A stretch of 41,364 nucleotides of DNA from Candidatus Avelusimicrobium fimicolum (GTDB lineage: Bacteria > Elusimicrobiota > Elusimicrobia > Elusimicrobiales > Elusimicrobiaceae): assembly GCA_900541355.1 (NCBI GenBank), contig UQJU01000010.1, forward strand, positions 1 through 41,364, in the 5' to 3' direction. The position numbers were made by a program, and so were the translations under genes. The notes beneath the pieces were generated by a model, which worked only from the letters and a program-made list of their open reading frames with translations, did not search any database and was not told where the DNA came from. Below are positions 25,383 to 32,244 of the stretch, piece by piece. How positions within the stretch are numbered: the stretch's first letter is position 1; each line of letters begins with the position of its first letter.

Positions 25383-26291
25383 ATGAAGCGTACCTGTCAA
25401 TGGCTGTTAATTTTTGCTTTGCTATCGTACTGTGCCCCCTTTGCGGCGGCGCAGAAACGCTTGCCGTCCGTGCGCTTGCCGGGCAAAGCGGGCGCGGAAA
25501 TATTGCCTAAAATGTTCCGTGTTCCATTGGTAAAAATTCCCGTGGTGCGGATGCCGGTCGGGCCGCAGATTTCGGCCTTGTTGGCTACCCCGTCTGTGCC
25601 GTCTTTTACGGTGCAAACGCCGTTGCGCCCGGTGGTTTTCCCGGGTAAAAAAGATATTGATGCCGTTATTTTTGACTTAGACGGTACGCTATTAGATTCC
25701 TTGTGGGCGTGGGAAAATTCCGGGGTGAATTTTTTGCGCACACAGGGGATTAATCCACCCGAAGGGTTTAACGACCAGTTAGCCCAACTGTCGCTTATGG
25801 ACGGAGCCAAACTGGTTAAAGAAAAATATAACCTGCCCCAATCGCCTGAGGAAATTTTGCGCCTGACATTGGCCCCTATCCGCGAGCGCTATTTCCATAC
25901 CATTATGCCCAAGCCGGGGGTGCCGGAACTCTTGCGCCGTTTGAAAGAGCAGGGGGTGAAGATGTGCGTGGCTACGGCCTCGGATAAAGAATTAACCATA
26001 GCGGCTTTAAAACGCACGGGGCTATTGCCTTATTTTGATTTTATCTTAACGTGTGATGAGGTCGGGGCGGGGAAAAGAACTCCCGTCATTTACGAAGCCG
26101 CCCTCAAAAAATTAGGCACGCAAAAAAAGCGTACCTTGGTGGCGGAAGATGCGCTCTATGCCTTGACGACTGCACATAACGCGGGCTTCCCCACGGCGGG
26201 GATTTTTGATATGCACTCCGTCAAGGACCAGCCGTCGGTGCAAAAACTTTCCACTTATTATATTCCGTCCTATACGGCCGTGCAGCCGTAA
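25383..26291 (+). CDS. Exported HAD-superfamily phosphatase (beta-phosphoglucomutase-like)
   Basis: 302 aa. The start at 25383 gives a signal peptide (MKRTCQWLLIFALLSYCAPFAAA), so export is predicted. A basic, proline/valine-rich linker (~25-90) follows. The HAD domain then has motif I D98-L-D100-GTLLDS, motif II VATASDKE, the motif III lysine GKRTP, and a motif IV acidic pair (LVAEDALYAL). The alpha-helical cap between motifs I and II fits subclass I enzymes such as beta-phosphoglucomutase or phosphoglycolate phosphatase. Most such enzymes are cytoplasmic. Substrate unknown. An upstream in-frame GTG/ATG extension to 25314 is not supported. Confidence 0.75.
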   Translation: MKRTCQWLLIFALLSYCAPFAAAQKRLPSVRLPGKAGAEILPKMFRVPLVKIPVVRMPVGPQISALLATPSVPSFTVQTPLRPVVFPGKKDIDAVIFDLDGTLLDSLWAWENSGVNFLRTQGINPPEGFNDQLAQLSLMDGAKLVKEKYNLPQSPEEILRLTLAPIRERYFHTIMPKPGVPELLRRLKEQGVKMCVATASDKELTIAALKRTGLLPYFDFILTCDEVGAGKRTPVIYEAALKKLGTQKKRTLVAEDALYALTTAHNAGFPTAGIFDMHSVKDQPSVQKLSTYYIPSYTAVQP

Positions 26292-26338
26292 GTTGAAAAA
26301 AGTATAATAAAGCATAATTTCTAAGCAAGGAGCCGCCT

Positions 26339-27271
26339 GTGCGTGCACAAACCAAAAAATGGGTCGTTACCGGGGGAGCGGGGTTTATCGGTTCGCATAT
26401 TATCAAAGAACTGGTTTCCCGCGGACAAGAAGCGGTAGCGGTGGATAATTTTTCAACAGGCTCTCTTTCCCATTTATTTTCTGTTCAAAATAAAATTAAA
26501 GTTATTCCGGCTGATATCGGTGATTTTTCTGCCCTTTTAAAAGCCTTTCAGGGGGCTGATTATGTGCTGCACCACGCAGCCCTTGTTTCCGTGCCCCGCT
26601 CGGTGGAAGATCCGCAACTGACTTGGCAGATAAATGTGTCCGGCACGCTTAACGTGTTGGAAGCCGCCCGCCAGGCAGGTGTAAAACGTGTAGTGTTTGC
26701 CTCGTCTTGTTGCGTGTATGGCAGTTCCTCTAAGCCGTGTAGGGAAAGTGCGCCCAAGCATCCCGGTTCGCCTTATGCCCTTTCCAAACAAATCGGCGAA
26801 GAATTATGCCGTTTTTACACACAAACATATGGGTTAGAAACGGTGTGCTTATGTTATTTTAACGTCTATGGAGCCGGGCAAAACCCAAATGGGGCTTATG
26901 CGGCGGTGATTGCACAGTTTTTGCAGTGTGCGCTAAAAGGACAACCGGTGCGCATAGACGGCACAGGCCGCCAAAGCCGTGATTTTATCGCCGTAGAGGA
27001 CGTAGCACGCGCCAATATTTTGGCCGCTCAAAAAGGGGTGCCCGGCGAAACATATAATGTAGCGTGTGGAAAAAGTTATTCCTTGCTGGCCTTGTTGCGC
27101 CTGATTGAACAAACCACACACCAAAAATTGGCCCGCACTTTTGCCCCTAGCCGCGCGGGAGATGTGCGCACCTCGTCTGCCGATATTTCTAAAATTTCCC
27201 GGTTAGGTTTTAAGCCCCGAATAATGCTTCAAACGGGGATTGCCCGCCTGTGGCATACCTTGCAACAATAA
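26339..27271 (+). CDS. NAD-dependent sugar-nucleotide epimerase/dehydratase
   Basis: 310 aa, extended short-chain dehydrogenase (UDP-glucose 4-epimerase-like). The Rossmann motif is G12-G-A-G-F-I-G18. The catalytic triad is S123 (FASSCCVYG), Y146 and K150 (YALSK). The substrate part shows FNVYGAGQNPNGAYA and the GTGRQSRDFIAVEDVARA pattern typical of GalE/WbpP relatives. It would make a nucleotide sugar for surface glycans. The start is GTG at 26339, fixed by AAGGAG six bases upstream; TATAAT at 26303-26308 is a plausible -10. It lies 47 bp after the HAD gene. Confidence 0.85.
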   Translation: MRAQTKKWVVTGGAGFIGSHIIKELVSRGQEAVAVDNFSTGSLSHLFSVQNKIKVIPADIGDFSALLKAFQGADYVLHHAALVSVPRSVEDPQLTWQINVSGTLNVLEAARQAGVKRVVFASSCCVYGSSSKPCRESAPKHPGSPYALSKQIGEELCRFYTQTYGLETVCLCYFNVYGAGQNPNGAYAAVIAQFLQCALKGQPVRIDGTGRQSRDFIAVEDVARANILAAQKGVPGETYNVACGKSYSLLALLRLIEQTTHQKLARTFAPSRAGDVRTSSADISKISRLGFKPRIMLQTGIARLWHTLQQ

Positions 27272-27307
27272 TCCTTTTGTACGCTTTCGCTCCGCCCCGA
27301 ATTATGC

Positions 27308-27344
27308 TATATTATGGGGGAAGAAGTACCATATTAAGGAGGGG
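27308..27344 (+). promoter_or_regulatory. Extended -10 promoter and strong SD of the Fe-ADH gene
   Basis: TGCTATATT (TATATT at 27308-27313 with TGC) and AAGGAGGGG at 27336-27344, six bases before the ATG at 27351. The strong SD settles the start against longer in-frame readings. Confidence 0.6.
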
Positions 27345-27350
27345 AATACA

Positions 27351-28565
27351 ATGTGGGAAAAAGACATTAATATTAATGAAGTTCGCGAAATTCGCAGCCG
27401 CACGCTGGTTTATTTTGGCGTAGGTGCTATTGCCAAAATTGCCGATATCTGCAAAGATTTAAAAGCGCGCGGAATTAACAAGGTGCTCGTGATGACCGGG
27501 CGCGGCGCCTACAAAAAAACAGGTGCGTGGGACCACGTTACAAAGGCTTTTGAAACTACGGGTATGCAGTATGTGCATTACGACCAGGTAACGCCGAACC
27601 CGAATACCCACCACGTTAATGATGCCGTAAAAATGGCGCACGACTTTGGCGCACAGGCGGTTATTGCCATTGGCGGCGGTTCTGCTATTGATGCGGGCAA
27701 AAGTGCGGCCATTTTGCTTAAATATCCGGGCAAAACTGCCGAAGATTTATATACCTTCCAATTTACGCCGTCAGAAGCCGCCCCGATTATCGCAATTAAC
27801 CTTACGCACGGTACCGGCTCCGAAGCCAACCGCTTTGCAGTAGTCAGTATTGAAGAAAAGAACTTCAAACCGGCCATTGCGTATGATTGCATTTATCCGC
27901 TCTATTCTATTGATGACCCGGCCTTGATGACGGGCCTTGCCGAAAACCAGACACGCTATGTGTCTATTGATGCGGTAAACCACGTTGTAGAAGCCGCCAC
28001 CACGAAAGTAGCCTCTCCGTATGCGATTGATTTGGCTATTTCCGTAGTCAAATTGGTGGCTGAATACTTGCCGGTGGCCTTAAAAGACCCCAAAAACTTG
28101 GAAGCGCGTTATTTCTTGGCCTATGCGGCCTTGGCGGCGGGTATTGCGTTTGATAACGGTATGTTGCACTATACGCACGCGTTGGAGCACCCGCTTTCCG
28201 GCGTGAACCCGAACTTGACGCACGGCTTGGGCTTGGCGATGTTATTGCCGGCGGTACTCAAAAATATTTACCCGGCCCGCCCGGCTACTTTGGCTGATGT
28301 GCTTGCGCCTATCGTGCCCGGCTTAAAAGGTTGCGGGTGCGAAGCCGAAAAAGTGGCCGAAGGGGTGGAAAAATGGCTCTTCTCCGTCGGCTCTACGCAC
28401 AAACTGCTGGACGAAGGGTTTAAAGCGGAGGATGTGGATAAACTCGTGGAATTGGCGTTCAATACACCGTCTTTGGACGGTTTGTTGGGCTTGGCTCCTA
28501 CCGAAGCAACGAAGGAAGCCGTCCGCGCGATTTATACCGAATCGCTTAAACCCTGCCACAAATAA
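27351..28565 (+). CDS. Iron-containing alcohol dehydrogenase
   Basis: 404 aa, group III metal-dependent ADH family. Residues 1-190 form the NAD(P)-binding domain with GGGSAIDAGKSAA. HGTGSEANR follows. Metal ligands inferred by alignment to FucO are D207, H211, H276 and H291 (IDAVNHVVEA, YTHALEHPLSG, NLTHGLG). It probably reduces an aldehyde (acetaldehyde or butyraldehyde) with NADH in fermentation. Codon use looks optimised and the SD is strong, suggesting high expression. It has its own promoter and terminator, so it is monocistronic. Confidence 0.9.
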   Translation: MWEKDININEVREIRSRTLVYFGVGAIAKIADICKDLKARGINKVLVMTGRGAYKKTGAWDHVTKAFETTGMQYVHYDQVTPNPNTHHVNDAVKMAHDFGAQAVIAIGGGSAIDAGKSAAILLKYPGKTAEDLYTFQFTPSEAAPIIAINLTHGTGSEANRFAVVSIEEKNFKPAIAYDCIYPLYSIDDPALMTGLAENQTRYVSIDAVNHVVEAATTKVASPYAIDLAISVVKLVAEYLPVALKDPKNLEARYFLAYAALAAGIAFDNGMLHYTHALEHPLSGVNPNLTHGLGLAMLLPAVLKNIYPARPATLADVLAPIVPGLKGCGCEAEKVAEGVEKWLFSVGSTHKLLDEGFKAEDVDKLVELAFNTPSLDGLLGLAPTEATKEAVRAIYTESLKPCHK

Positions 28566-28578
28566 GTTTTACTTGGCA

Positions 28579-28608
28579 AAAAAGCCCCCGGAAAACCGGG
28601 GGCTTTTT
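28579..28608. terminator. Bidirectional terminator between Fe-ADH and PIF1-like genes
   Basis: Perfect 13-bp stem with 4-nt loop (28579-28591 with 28596-28608), five A on the left, five T on the right. Confidence 0.92.
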
Positions 28609-28617
28609 GATGTAATT

Positions 28618-29928
28618 CTACCGCAAAACTTTGTTGCCGCGCATATAATCAAAAAATTGTTTTACGCGGCTGTCGCACAATACGTCTTTTACCGCGATAT
28701 CCTTTTTTAAATGTACCCCCGCCAAGGTTCGGCACCGGCTTAATGCCACATAAGTTTGCCCGGGCGCAAAAGCCCCTCTCCCAATATCTAAATAAATACT
28801 GTCAAATGTCAGCCCTTGTGATTTGTGTATGGTAATGGCCCAGGCCAGTTTTAGCGGATATTGCTTAAAAAACCCTTTTACTTTGGGTTGCAACTTTTGT
28901 GTAAGTGCGTTAAATTCATAGCGCACATCTTCCCAGACGTGCGGTTCCACTTGATACACACACCCTTTCAATTCCACCTGTATAAAGTCCGGGCCTAAAT
29001 CATATACGGTGCCGATATCTCCGTTTACCCAGTTATCATCATTAACGAGCATCATAATTTTAGCACCTTTTTTTAGGTGGAGCGTTTTATCCGCGGGCGT
29101 AGCCTTGCCGAAAGAGTCATCAGCGGTGGCTTCGTAGGCAAACTCCTTGCCGGGGAGTAAGGATAAATAATGTACATTACGCCAAGCGGCATCGCGGTTT
29201 GTGGGGGCTAAAATAATGCTGTTTTCAAAATTTTCCGGCAATTCAAAGGTTTTGCGCGCGTTGAGCAGGCTGTCTAATTGTGGTTGGGTTACGTTGCCCT
29301 CGCGGATTAAATTGAGTAAATTGGCATAATCCGGGTCGGCCTTTTGGCGGAAAATGCGGCGCAATTCAAATACTTCCGTAGGCAAACGGCGTAAGACTTG
29401 TGCTTCAAAAAAGTACGGACTTTTGTAAATCTGGCGGAAATAATCAAACAGCCCGCCCGTGTTGGATTCTTCTACGGGCGGCAACTGGAATAAATCCCCG
29501 AATAAAACAATTTTTTTCCCGCCGAAGGGTTCTTCTGTATGCGTGGAAATTTGCAAAATATAGTCTATTGCATCTAATAAATCCGCCCGGAGCATAGAGG
29601 CTTCGTCAATAATAATGGTATCCACGGCATCTACGGTTTTGCGCGGCAATCGTTTGAGGTTGCTTTTGTCTAACAGGTTTCCGGGTTTTAAATGAAAAAA
29701 AGAGTGTACTGTCTGTCCGTGTATATTAATGGCCGCAAGTCCGGTGGTAGCCAGAACCACTGCGTTTTGTGTGGTGTGCCTGGCAAAATAACGCAACAGG
29801 GTGGTTTTACCCGTGCCCGCACGGCCCGTGATAAAGATAAGCGGCATAACGGGCGGTTTGGCTTCCAGCAAGGATAAAGCGTCCTTAAATTCGTCGGTTA
29901 AAATAATGTTAGCATCTGGTGCGGGCAT
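28618..29928 (-). CDS. PIF1-like SF1B DNA helicase
   Basis: 436 aa. Motif I (Walker A) is GRAGTGKTT at 35-43. Motif Ia is ATTGLAAINIHGQTVHSFF, motif II IIIDEASMLRADLLDAID, motif III FGDLFQLPPV. The C-terminal UvrD_C_2-like segment has WAITIHKSQGLTFD and YVALSRCR. This set is diagnostic for the PIF1/RecD-type 5'-3' helicases. Likely roles are unwinding G-quadruplex or R-loop DNA. No SD: TATAAT with an upstream TGC lies exactly 6 nt before the ATG. Confidence 0.88.
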   Translation of the reverse strand: MPAPDANIILTDEFKDALSLLEAKPPVMPLIFITGRAGTGKTTLLRYFARHTTQNAVVLATTGLAAINIHGQTVHSFFHLKPGNLLDKSNLKRLPRKTVDAVDTIIIDEASMLRADLLDAIDYILQISTHTEEPFGGKKIVLFGDLFQLPPVEESNTGGLFDYFRQIYKSPYFFEAQVLRRLPTEVFELRRIFRQKADPDYANLLNLIREGNVTQPQLDSLLNARKTFELPENFENSIILAPTNRDAAWRNVHYLSLLPGKEFAYEATADDSFGKATPADKTLHLKKGAKIMMLVNDDNWVNGDIGTVYDLGPDFIQVELKGCVYQVEPHVWEDVRYEFNALTQKLQPKVKGFFKQYPLKLAWAITIHKSQGLTFDSIYLDIGRGAFAPGQTYVALSRCRTLAGVHLKKDIAVKDVLCDSRVKQFFDYMRGNKVLR

Positions 29929-29943
29929 ATTTAAATTATAGCA
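29929..29943 (-). promoter_or_regulatory. Extended -10 box 6 nt before the PIF1-like ATG
   Basis: Read on minus: TGC then TATAAT (29940-29935), six bases, ATG at 29928. No SD. Confidence 0.55.
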
Positions 29944-30043
29944 ATTAGACCGTTGCCTTATCTGCTTGGGGAAAAAGACTATGTGTTGAGGAGCGGAAAA
30001 TAGTAAAAATTGTTGATTGGTGGCTGGTAAAGTGTAGAAGGGC

Positions 30044-30104
30044 TTGAATCGTTTTTTTTTTTTGGTAAATTTTGAGTATGCTCAAAATTTACCAAAAAGA
30101 GAGG
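30044..30104 (+). promoter_or_regulatory. Pilin promoter region with T12 tract and 18-bp inverted repeat
   Basis: Candidate -35 TTGAAT (30044-30049) and -10 TAAATT (30066-30071) have a 16-bp spacer. Twelve of those bases are a homopolymeric T run (30052-30063). A perfect 18-bp inverted repeat with a 4-nt loop (30059-30076 and 30081-30098) covers the -10 and the expected transcription start. GAGAGG (30099-30104) is the SD. Promoter boxes are inferred; the T run and repeat are directly visible. Confidence 0.5.
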
Positions 30105-30109
30105 ATGAA

Positions 30110-30715
30110 ATGAAAAGCGCGAATACGGGGCGATTAGGCCGCTTATTATGGAAAGTGGGAAAAGGCTCCTTGCGAAAAGGTATGCCCGGCTTTACATTGA
30201 TAGAATTATTGGTTGTTGTCCTGATTATCGGCATTTTAGCGTCGGTAGCGATGCCGCAATATAATAAGGCTGTGGAAAAAAGCCGCGCCACACAGGCTTT
30301 GGCAATTTTAAAATCTTTATACGCTGCGCAGGAAACCTATTATATGGCAAATGGCTCGTATGCTACCTCATTTGACGAGTTAGACATTAGTGTTCCGTGG
30401 ACGGGGGCGACCAAATGGCTTAATTCATCTGCTTCAACAGACACTCGCTCCAATGACAAATGGTCCTTACAAATATATAAATCCGGTGAATATGCGGCTA
30501 TTTATTTGGGGCGTATTTCAGGCGAATATAAAGGCGCAGGTTTTACAATAGGATTATCGGGTAATAACGGACAGGATAACGGAGTTTTGTTTTGTGGCGA
30601 GCGGAAGAGTATCGGTATTTCGTATGAAAAAGAAGCAGGCAGTTATTGCGTACAAATTTTTGGCGGTACAAAAGTGTTTGAAGACCCCGGCTTGCGCCGC
30701 TACCGTTTGCCGTAA
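30110..30715 (+). CDS. Type IV pilin-like / pseudopilin protein with a long leader
   Basis: 201 aa from the ATG at 30110, chosen for its GAGAGG SD five bases upstream. The prepilin motif MPG|FTLIELL gives cleavage after Gly27, with Glu at +5 of the mature protein. The N-terminal helix (VVVLIIGILASVAMPQYNKAV in two parts) matches type IVa pilins and PulG. The leader would be 27 residues and very basic, versus 5 in the pilin at 36508. If the internal ATG at 30182 is used instead, the leader is 3 residues. The mature part has a C-terminal cysteine pair (FCGERKS, SYCVQIFG), like a pilin D-region. Confidence 0.85.
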   Translation: MKSANTGRLGRLLWKVGKGSLRKGMPGFTLIELLVVVLIIGILASVAMPQYNKAVEKSRATQALAILKSLYAAQETYYMANGSYATSFDELDISVPWTGATKWLNSSASTDTRSNDKWSLQIYKSGEYAAIYLGRISGEYKGAGFTIGLSGNNGQDNGVLFCGERKSIGISYEKEAGSYCVQIFGGTKVFEDPGLRRYRLP

Positions 30716-30721
30716 ATTTTC

Positions 30722-30749
30722 TTGAAAATTCTAGCAAAAAGATTATAGT
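30722..30749 (+). promoter_or_regulatory. Promoter of the secreted metalloprotease gene
   Basis: TTGAAA (30722-30727), 16-bp spacer, TATAGT (30744-30749), then 9 nt to the ATG at 30759. No SD, so the leader would be about 2-3 nt. Confidence 0.55.
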
Positions 30750-30758
30750 ATAAAATAT

Positions 30759-32159
30759 ATGAAAACCTTTTTTATCTTGCTTTTTGCTTTATTTGTAACC
30801 CCTTTGGGGTGGAGTGCCCCTTTTGGCTTTTTGCCGGGGGCGGAAAATATAGATAATCCGAGCGCCCCGTCTGCCTTGCTGCGTAAGATAGTGTCGGGTG
30901 AGCCGGTTTGCGTGTCGGTGCAAAATTTCCGCCAGAACGAAACGCGCACTGAGGAAGAATACTTGGAAATGCTGCGCCAAAGTTATCAGGAGTGGTTTGA
31001 TTTTACGCTAAAAACCGTACGGCAAGCCGGACGAGAGGACGAATTTAAAGATTTGCTTCCCGCTTTGCAAACCCAAGTAGTTGTGCGCAAGGATTGCCCC
31101 CAGCCGGATATTAATTTTTTTGTTATTCCCGCTAATCAAATGAAAACGGTATGTAAGGCTTCTTCGGCCCTGGCGTGTGTGGATGTAGCATCAAGACCCT
31201 ACAAAATGTATTTTTCACCTAAAAAAGGTCTTGCAAACTGGGCACAAGGGGGGAACGATAAATTATTGTCGCACGAGTTAGGGCATACCCTTGGCTTTGC
31301 GGACCAGTATCCCTATGGGCGCATCAACTCCTCTATGGTATATCACACGCCGGACAGTAGCAAAGGGATAATGTCTGTTGCCAAGGCGGGGATAAAATTT
31401 TCGTGTGATGAAGCGGACGGGTTTATCAACTTGTTAGATGTTGGGGTATATGGCAAGGCGCGCGGCGGTAAGGACGGATGGCGCAGTTTTTGTCCTAAAC
31501 GCACATACAGATATGTACAGGGCCGCCCCACCAGCAACGATAAATATGCCGTAGAGGTAATACCTCCCAATGTGCTGGTGATGACCTTTGGCAAAGAAGG
31601 GATGTTGCAAAACACGCAGTATTTCCCCGATGCCAAGGATTATTCGTTTGATATACAAACTGTTTTTACACCGGAGGAAACGGATAAATCGGGCCGGTTG
31701 CTTTATGGGAAAAGTGATAAGGGCGAAGAAATGTATTGCTCTTATATGTATGAGCGCAAGCGGTGTGTGGCCACAAAAGAGGCGGCCAATGTGGCCTTGT
31801 GGGAGGATTACTTCCCGCATAAGAAGGTGCATATTGTAACCTTGGCCTATTCCTCTCCCAAGGGAAAAAGTATTTGGTTAAATTATTTTGAAGGCAAGGA
31901 CGAAAAAATTTTGGTTTATAAAGGGCCGGATGGAATTTTTGAATTTGGTTTTTCCTCGGGGATGTTTGTAATAAAAGGGCGTCAGGTGTTTGGAAAAAAA
32001 TCTGAGCCGGAAAAAGAGCCTGCATCTCCGCAAGAGGCGTTGTTGCAGCGCAAGGCGCAGCAAGCCGCCGAACGAGCACAGCAGGAGCGTGTGGAAAAGT
32101 TATTATTAACCTTTTATGATAGATATGTAGAAGGCAATATGCCTGTTGCCGGAGAATAG
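30759..32159 (+). CDS. Secreted metzincin-like zinc metalloprotease
   Basis: 466 aa. A signal peptide (MKTFFILLFALFVTPLGWSA) predicts secretion. The zinc site is H172-E-L-G-H176-T-L-G179-F-A-D182, i.e. HExxHxxGxxD, the variant metzincin motif with Asp as third ligand. A Met-turn candidate lies 23 residues later (GIMSVA, Met205). Several Cys pairs suggest disulfides. The C-terminal ~250 residues match no domain that I recognise. They end in a Gln/Ala/Arg-rich coiled coil (~410-450; QRKAQQAAERAQQERVEKLL). It starts 44 bp after a pilin gene but has its own promoter. It may act on host or envelope proteins. Confidence 0.75.
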   Translation: MKTFFILLFALFVTPLGWSAPFGFLPGAENIDNPSAPSALLRKIVSGEPVCVSVQNFRQNETRTEEEYLEMLRQSYQEWFDFTLKTVRQAGREDEFKDLLPALQTQVVVRKDCPQPDINFFVIPANQMKTVCKASSALACVDVASRPYKMYFSPKKGLANWAQGGNDKLLSHELGHTLGFADQYPYGRINSSMVYHTPDSSKGIMSVAKAGIKFSCDEADGFINLLDVGVYGKARGGKDGWRSFCPKRTYRYVQGRPTSNDKYAVEVIPPNVLVMTFGKEGMLQNTQYFPDAKDYSFDIQTVFTPEETDKSGRLLYGKSDKGEEMYCSYMYERKRCVATKEAANVALWEDYFPHKKVHIVTLAYSSPKGKSIWLNYFEGKDEKILVYKGPDGIFEFGFSSGMFVIKGRQVFGKKSEPEKEPASPQEALLQRKAQQAAERAQQERVEKLLLTFYDRYVEGNMPVAGE

Positions 32160-32187
32160 CAGGTTGCCCGCTCCTTGATTTAATAGT

Positions 32188-32225
32188 AAAAAACAGCCCC
32201 GCGTAAATCAAAAAGCGCGGGGCTG
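32188..32225 (-). terminator. Intrinsic terminator downstream of rpoD
   Basis: On minus: perfect 10-bp stem (32225-32216 with 32203-32194) and then six U (32193-32188). Confidence 0.88.
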
Positions 32226-32244
32226 TGCGATTTAGTGCAAAAGA

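Noticed and set aside
30052..30098. Minus-strand intrinsic terminator for the PIF1-like gene region
   Set aside because: On minus the hairpin is followed by A, not U, and the PIF1-like gene is transcribed away from it, so a terminator role does not fit.
30714..30730. Terminator after the pilin at 30110
   Set aside because: The A/T-only AATTTT-CTTG-AAAATT dyad is too weak, and its TTGAAA is better explained as the -35 of the metalloprotease gene.
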